NCBI GenBank assembly: GCA_041654915.1
Contig: JBAZCO010000062.1
Location: 1 to 9,895, forward strand
Reading direction: 5' to 3'
DNA: 9,895 nt
From: JBAZCO01 sp041654915
GTDB lineage: Bacteria; Bacillota; Clostridia; Christensenellales; DTU072
This document shows positions 6,157 through 9,895 of this stretch, in pieces. A program made the position numbers and the translations under genes. How positions within the stretch are numbered: position 1 is the stretch's first letter; each line of letters opens with the position of its first letter. The notes below the pieces were generated by a model. That model did no database searches, had not been told where the DNA came from, and worked only from the letters and a program-made list of their open reading frames with translations.

Positions 6157-7166
6157 TTTCTTCCCTCTTTGAGTAAATCTTTGATGATTGTATCGTCAAC
6201 CAATCCTTTTGGCGTGCCGCCCTCTGCCAAGACAGCACGCACGGCAGTACTGCTAATATGTTCGTCCTTTGCAGGTATAATTATGGTCGTTACCCCGCCG
6301 TGTTGATAGTTATATTCCGCCATTTGAGTTTCGTAGGCAAAATCCTCGGGGGAGCGTGAACCTCTTATAATATATTCTATACCGTTTTGGCGGCAGTAGT
6401 CAATAGCCATTCCCTCAAAAAATTCTATCCGCACCCTGCTTTTGTGTTTTTTTACCGCCTTGCGTATTAATTCAAGCCGCTTATCTATACCTATTTCCGC
6501 AGTTTTATCGGGGTTAATCAACAACGCAATATGGATAATATCAAATTTTTCTAGCGCTTGCTCCACAAGATACATATGCCCTTTGGTAAACGGGTCAAAT
6601 GTGCCTGTGATAGCAACTTTTGTTGCTCGCTTTATGATAGCAATGTCCGTATTGCCGTAACTGCGCTTGTCTATCTCTGCAAAAGGCTTGGGGAGCGCAT
6701 AGGGTTTGTCGTATTTATCCCGCTCTAGAACAATTATGCCTTCGCTATTTAGTATATCATATTCCTCTATCTCGGCAAGCGCACGGCTTTCCGCCCCTTG
6801 ATTGTAGGGCGGGTCTAAAAAAATGATATCAAACTTTTTTGCCTTGCCGCTCAGCCCTCTAATTGTGTCGGAGTAGTCACGGTTGAAAATTTCGTACGGC
6901 TCTTTTGCAAAATGAAGGTTAGAACGCACGGTTTCACAAGCGTTTCTCGATATATCGGAAAACACCGCAGATTTAGCCCCTCGTGACAGCGCCTCTATGC
7001 CAAGCGCCCCGCTGCCTGCAAACAAGTCCAACACATCTGCGCCGTTAGTGTAGTCTTGTATGAGGTTGAATATTGATTCTTTTATCCTATCGGAAGTTGG
7101 GCGCACGGATTTGCCGCTCACCGAAACTAAATTTCTGCCCCTGTATTTACCGCCTACTACTCTCAT
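6144..7166 (-). CDS. rsmD-coaD: Fused 16S rRNA (guanine966-N2)-methyltransferase RsmD and phosphopantetheine adenylyltransferase CoaD
   Basis: One uninterrupted 340-residue frame carries two enzymes. Residues 1-180 are RsmD: MRVVGGKYRGR, RPTSDRIKESIFNL (22-35), the SAM-binding DLFAGSGALG (47-56) and catalytic DPPY (118-121). Residues 181-340 are CoaD: TGTFDPFTKGH (187-197) with T189 and H197 of the nucleotidyl-transfer site, IRGSRSPEDFAYE (267-279) and ISSTAVR (304-310). RsmD methylates 16S rRNA; CoaD makes dephospho-CoA from ATP and 4'-phosphopantetheine. Both halves look complete, joined with almost no linker. There is no ATG, GTG or TTG codon and no ribosome site near the joint, so CoaD should not be made alone. 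The start ATG overlaps the upstream cyclo-ligase stop by four bases (ATGA). In many Clostridia the two are separate adjacent genes. Confidence 0.95.
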   Translation of the reverse strand: MRVVGGKYRGRNLVSVSGKSVRPTSDRIKESIFNLIQDYTNGADVLDLFAGSGALGIEALSRGAKSAVFSDISRNACETVRSNLHFAKEPYEIFNRDYSDTIRGLSGKAKKFDIIFLDPPYNQGAESRALAEIEEYDILNSEGIIVLERDKYDKPYALPKPFAEIDKRSYGNTDIAIIKRATKVAITGTFDPFTKGHMYLVEQALEKFDIIHIALLINPDKTAEIGIDKRLELIRKAVKKHKSRVRIEFFEGMAIDYCRQNGIEYIIRGSRSPEDFAYETQMAEYNYQHGGVTTIIIPAKDEHISSTAVRAVLAEGGTPKGLVDDTIIKDLLKEGRKWKT

Positions 7167-7699
7167 ACAATTATACCGCCGTCTGTGACAATAATATCCA
7201 TTGGCACATCGTGCCTATCCGCATACACGGTATCCACACAAAAATCTGTGTACGATATGCCCACTTTTAGTATATCCTTATTGGCAAGATACTTGTCATA
7301 ATATCCTTTGCCGTGTCCTAGCCGCCCCTTGTTGTTATCATAAGCAACCATTGGCACAATGATGATGTCGGGAAGTGCATTGTTGATGATTGGTGTTTTG
7401 GGTTCTCTTATCCCCAATTCTCGTATCACAAAGTGCGTGTTTGCAAAAATTTCGGAAAAGAACATTTCCTTTTTGTCTATCACCGGAACACCCACCCTTT
7501 TGCCCATTTTAAAGCAGTGGGCGATAATCTCGTTGGTAGATGGCTCTCTCTCTTTGGAAAGAAAAATATAAATACTTTTTGCATCCTTAAAAGCGGGGAG
7601 ATTGGTAAGATTTGCAAAAATCGCATTGTCTTTGGTTGTTTGATTTGCGGGGGTGATTGCCCAGAGCCTCTCCCGCAAAGCTTGTTTTTTTGCTATCAA
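7163..7699 (-). CDS. 5-formyltetrahydrofolate cyclo-ligase
   Basis: The enzyme converts 5-formyltetrahydrofolate to 5,10-methenyltetrahydrofolate with ATP hydrolysis, returning folate to the active one-carbon pool in the cytosol. The protein has 178 residues, near the lower end of the family range. The N-terminal helix KKQALRERLWAI is typical. The glycine-rich ATP and folate signature RLGHGKGYYDKYL (126-138) and the C-terminal DVPMDIIVTD (164-173) are diagnostic. In the common form the signature reads RLGYGGGYYD; the two differences here (H for Y, K for G) are conservative in position. It starts two bases after the ACT gene stop and overlaps rsmD by four bases, so it lies firmly within the operon. 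B. subtilis calls its homologue yqgN. Confidence 0.95.
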   Translation of the reverse strand: MIAKKQALRERLWAITPANQTTKDNAIFANLTNLPAFKDAKSIYIFLSKEREPSTNEIIAHCFKMGKRVGVPVIDKKEMFFSEIFANTHFVIRELGIREPKTPIINNALPDIIIVPMVAYDNNKGRLGHGKGYYDKYLANKDILKVGISYTDFCVDTVYADRHDVPMDIIVTDGGIIV

Positions 7700-7701
7700 G
7701 A

Positions 7702-8124
7702 CTAAATAATATCCTTGCTTACAAGGTTGATTCCGTTATCGGTTAAGAGTTTTTCTGTCTTGTCGTTATCGTCAACCTTAATGAGTATTATTGCGCTCTT
7801 TTTGGATGTTCTAGAAAATGAATAGAGGTAACCAATATTAATTTTTGCCTCATCCAAAAGACTTAACACCCTGTGCATTTCGCCAGGCTTATCTGGCACT
7901 TCAAACCCCAAAAGGTCGGTTGCTGCTGTGTTAAAGCCGTTTGCCCTAAGCGTTTCTATTGCAAGCGCATTATTGTCGGTAATTGCACGGAGTATGCCGT
8001 ACTCCTCCGTATCCGCAATGGACATCGCCTGAATGTTGATATTGGCGTTTTTTAGGACTTTTGCAAATTCGGCAATTCTGCCGCTACGGTTTTCTAAAAA
8101 TACTGCAATCTGGTTTACGAGCAT
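7702..8124 (-). CDS. Tandem ACT-domain protein linked to paaK and ior
   Basis: The 140-residue protein is two ACT domains and nothing else. Domain one (about 1-70) has LENRSGRIAEFAKVLKNANI and domain two (about 72-138) has VPDKPGEMHRVLSLLDEAKI; both show the glycine at the turn before the first helix that marks an amino-acid-binding ACT fold. It has no catalytic domain, so it is probably a sensor or a small regulatory partner. Proteins of this type are often encoded beside paaK and indolepyruvate oxidoreductase genes in anaerobic bacteria and archaea, which suggests an aromatic amino acid or derivative as ligand (inference). AAGGAG precedes the ATG by a usable distance. The 73-base A/T-rich gap to paaK shows no clear promoter or terminator. 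Confidence 0.9.
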   Translation of the reverse strand: MLVNQIAVFLENRSGRIAEFAKVLKNANINIQAMSIADTEEYGILRAITDNNALAIETLRANGFNTAATDLLGFEVPDKPGEMHRVLSLLDEAKINIGYLYSFSRTSKKSAIILIKVDDNDKTEKLLTDNGINLVSKDII

Positions 8125-8197
8125 AATTATTCTCCTTTTTTATTATTTTTTAATTTTTAAGTTGTTATTTTTAGCGTTGGGCTTGTTGTCGGCTTAA

Positions 8198-9499
8198 TTA
8201 CAGAACTCTTTTGTCGGTAACACGCTTGGCTTTGCCCTCGCTCCTTGCGATACTGCCGCAAGACACCAACTTGATGTTTGCATAAACGCCTATGGCAGAT
8301 GCAATATCGGCGGCTAACTTCCTTTTTACTTCCTCTATTGTCTTAATTTCGTCAAAGGCAACGGAGCTATCAAGTTCAATCTCTATCTCCATTATATCAA
8401 GATTGTTGATTCTGTCAATATTGATATGATAATGAGGAGAAATTCTTTTGTCGGAAGACATCAAAACACTTTCTATTTGTGACGGGAAAATATTTACACC
8501 TCGTATGATTAACATATCGTCGGAGCGCCCTTTAATTCTGGATATCCGCAAGCCCGTTCTGCCGCAAGGGCAAGGGGAATTATCTAGCATTGTGATATCC
8601 CTAGTGCGATAGCGAATAAGCGGAATACCCTCTTTGGTAAGTGTAGTAAAAACTAGCTCGCCCTTTTCGCCGTACGGCACGGGCATGAGGGTGTCCTCCC
8701 CCACGATTTCTGGGTAAAAGTGGTCGTCATATATATGTGAGCCTGTTTGATAGGCGCATTCAGCGGCAACTCCCGGTCCTGATATTTCGGATAGACCATA
8801 AATATCATATGCTTTTATCTTTAGTTTAGCCTCTATTTCGTCCCGCATCTCGTTTGTCCACGGCTCAGCGCCAAAGATACCCGCCTTGAGATTAAAGTCC
8901 TCGGGGGTAAAACCTTGCTTTGCCATTTCGTCTGCAAGATAAATAGCGTAGGAAGGTGTACAGCAAATTATATCTGCTTGAAAATCCTTCATTAACATAA
9001 TCTGCCTTGCGGTATTGCCAGAGGACACGGGTACTACCGTTGCGCCCATTAATTCGCCACCGTAGTGCATACCTAACCCGCCGGTGAAAAGCCCATAGCC
9101 GTATGCGACATGGACAGTTGAATTTATATCTGCGCCCGCTGCAACCAAAGCCCTTGCACAGCACTCCGCCCAAACATTAATATCGTTTTTGGTGTAGCCC
9201 ACAACCGTAAGCTTGCCCGTTGTGCCGGATGATGCGTGAACACGGATAATCTCGCTTTTGGGTACTGCAAACATACCAAACGGGTAATTATCCCGCAAGT
9301 CTTGCTTTGTGGTAAAGGGTAGCTTGACGATATCGTCTATTGATTTTATATCACTTGTGCTAACACCCGCCGCCTGCATTTTTGCACGGTAGTACGGCAC
9401 ATTGTTGTACACTTTGCTTACAAGCGCAACCAATCTTTGTGACTGTAACTCCCGCTTTTCATCTGCTGTAAGACACTCTAATTTTTGATTATAGTACAT
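8198..9499 (-). CDS. paaK: Phenylacetate-CoA ligase family enzyme (arylacetate-CoA ligase)
   Basis: This AMP-forming adenylating enzyme joins an arylacetate to CoA with ATP. The protein has 433 residues, normal for PaaK. The phosphate-binding loop is HASSGTTGKLTVVGYT (88-103). YGLSEISGPG (234-243) is the adenylate-binding motif, RYRTRDIT (297-304) follows, then a CPCGRTG turn (309-315) and GRSDDMLIIRGVNIFPSQ (324-341), the hinge into the C-terminal domain; the lysine of EGKAKRVTD lies near the C-terminus. ATG follows AGGGAG. It starts 14 bases after iorB, and the pairing implies that phenylacetyl-CoA or indoleacetyl-CoA is shared between the two enzymes. The exact aryl substrate cannot be read from sequence. 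Confidence 0.94.
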   Translation of the reverse strand: MYYNQKLECLTADEKRELQSQRLVALVSKVYNNVPYYRAKMQAAGVSTSDIKSIDDIVKLPFTTKQDLRDNYPFGMFAVPKSEIIRVHASSGTTGKLTVVGYTKNDINVWAECCARALVAAGADINSTVHVAYGYGLFTGGLGMHYGGELMGATVVPVSSGNTARQIMLMKDFQADIICCTPSYAIYLADEMAKQGFTPEDFNLKAGIFGAEPWTNEMRDEIEAKLKIKAYDIYGLSEISGPGVAAECAYQTGSHIYDDHFYPEIVGEDTLMPVPYGEKGELVFTTLTKEGIPLIRYRTRDITMLDNSPCPCGRTGLRISRIKGRSDDMLIIRGVNIFPSQIESVLMSSDKRISPHYHINIDRINNLDIMEIEIELDSSVAFDEIKTIEEVKRKLAADIASAIGVYANIKLVSCGSIARSEGKAKRVTDKRVL

Positions 9500-9513
9500 T
9501 TGCCCTGCTCCCT

Positions 9514-9895
9514 TTAAAGACCGTATCCTGCTGCCAGCGCTTTCATATTAATTTCCAATGCCTTGGGCGGAACGGCAGATGATACCGCTTTGCTAGCGTC
9601 ATCTACGGACACTCCCATTTTGTGCATAAGAGCGCCAAGCATAACAACATTTACCGCCTTGGTACTGCCCGCCTTGGCGGCAAGCTCCAGCCCGTCTATA
9701 ACAGCGTGATTATAGCCGCCCGCTGTTAGACTTTCATATATGTTTTCTGGATAATCTGCCATACCTGTTATAACGGGCATTGGCATAATTCTTTGGTCGT
9801 TGATAAAAATTGTGCCGTCTTTTTTTAGGTAATGACACCAACGCAGCGCCTCTAATCTTTCAAAAGCGATAATATAATCAGCATCCCCTTCGGAT
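9514..9895 (-). CDS. iorB: Indolepyruvate:ferredoxin oxidoreductase beta subunit, 5' truncated by window edge
   Basis: The frame continues upstream of the ATG at 9786 to the window end without a stop, giving 126 residues of the C-terminal part: EGDADYIIAFERLEALRW, then FINDQRIMPMPVI, and the C-terminal NMKALAAGYGL. The GDADYIIAFERLEALR segment and the following QRI-P stretch are typical of IorB, the gamma-type subunit of the thiamine- and ferredoxin-dependent enzyme that oxidises indolepyruvate and other arylpyruvates to arylacetyl-CoA. IorB is usually about 190 residues, so roughly 65 are missing beyond the window, as is iorA, expected further upstream. The true start is outside; the internal ATG at 9786 is not the start. 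paaK follows after 14 bases. Confidence 0.92.
   Translation of the reverse strand, partial: SEGDADYIIAFERLEALRWCHYLKKDGTIFINDQRIMPMPVITGMADYPENIYESLTAGGYNHAVIDGLELAAKAGSTKAVNVVMLGALMHKMGVSVDDASKAVSSAVPPKALEINMKALAAGYGL

Noticed and set aside
6640..6640. Frameshift or hidden start separating rsmD from coaD
   Set aside because: The codons across the joint read continuously with no stop, no ATG, GTG or TTG and no Shine-Dalgarno sequence, and both flanking domains are in the same frame.
8892..9173. 93-codon minus-strand frame inside paaK
   Set aside because: It is an out-of-frame shadow rich in cysteine, glycine and arginine, while paaK in the main frame has all family motifs.

Overview
The window looks like a chromosomal core-gene region from an anaerobic Firmicute of the class Clostridia. 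The evidence is a four-cysteine L32 protein, a YlbJ-type sporulation membrane protein, a fermentative Pta-AckA pair, an indolepyruvate:ferredoxin oxidoreductase subunit, frequent ATA codons, strong AGGAGG-type ribosome sites and some GTG starts. I cannot name the genus from sequence alone.

Layout. (1) Bases 1-696 hold no gene I can support. They contain a dense series of inverted repeats: a three-way-junction fold at 13-93, a 10-base triplicate at 91-120, a 19-bp inverted repeat spanning 125-241, further hairpins at 242-322, 367-435 and 519-549, and the terminator at 597-631. (2) Minus-strand pta-ackA-rpmF (3173 to 697) ends at that terminator; rpmF also has its own near-consensus promoter inside the cluster. 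(3) A short divergent intergenic region (3174-3329) separates pta from plus-strand tmcAL-ylbJ (3330-5507). (4) A long minus-strand operon reads in from beyond the right edge: iorB (5' truncated)-paaK-ACT protein-5-formyltetrahydrofolate cyclo-ligase-rsmD/coaD fusion-coiled-coil protein-59-residue protein. It ends head-on against ylbJ with a 17-bp overlap. The spacing from the ACT gene through the coiled-coil gene is tight or overlapping (2-nt gap, 4-nt overlap, 13-nt overlap), which suggests coupled translation.

How the genes fit together. Pta and AckA make acetate and ATP from acetyl-CoA. TmcAL, divergent from them, activates acetate to acetylate the tRNA(Met) anticodon. IorB and PaaK handle arylpyruvates and arylacetyl-CoA, with a tandem ACT protein beside them. 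CoaD makes dephospho-CoA, the cofactor precursor for these acyl-CoA reactions. In this genome CoaD is fused in one reading frame to the 16S rRNA methyltransferase RsmD.

The most notable points are the RsmD-CoaD fusion, the structured and repeat-rich noncoding region at the left end, the loss of the usual neighbours of rpmF (yceD-type gene before it, plsX after it), and an unlisted 59-residue GTG-start gene. I found no mobile-element protein, CRISPR array, tRNA or rRNA.
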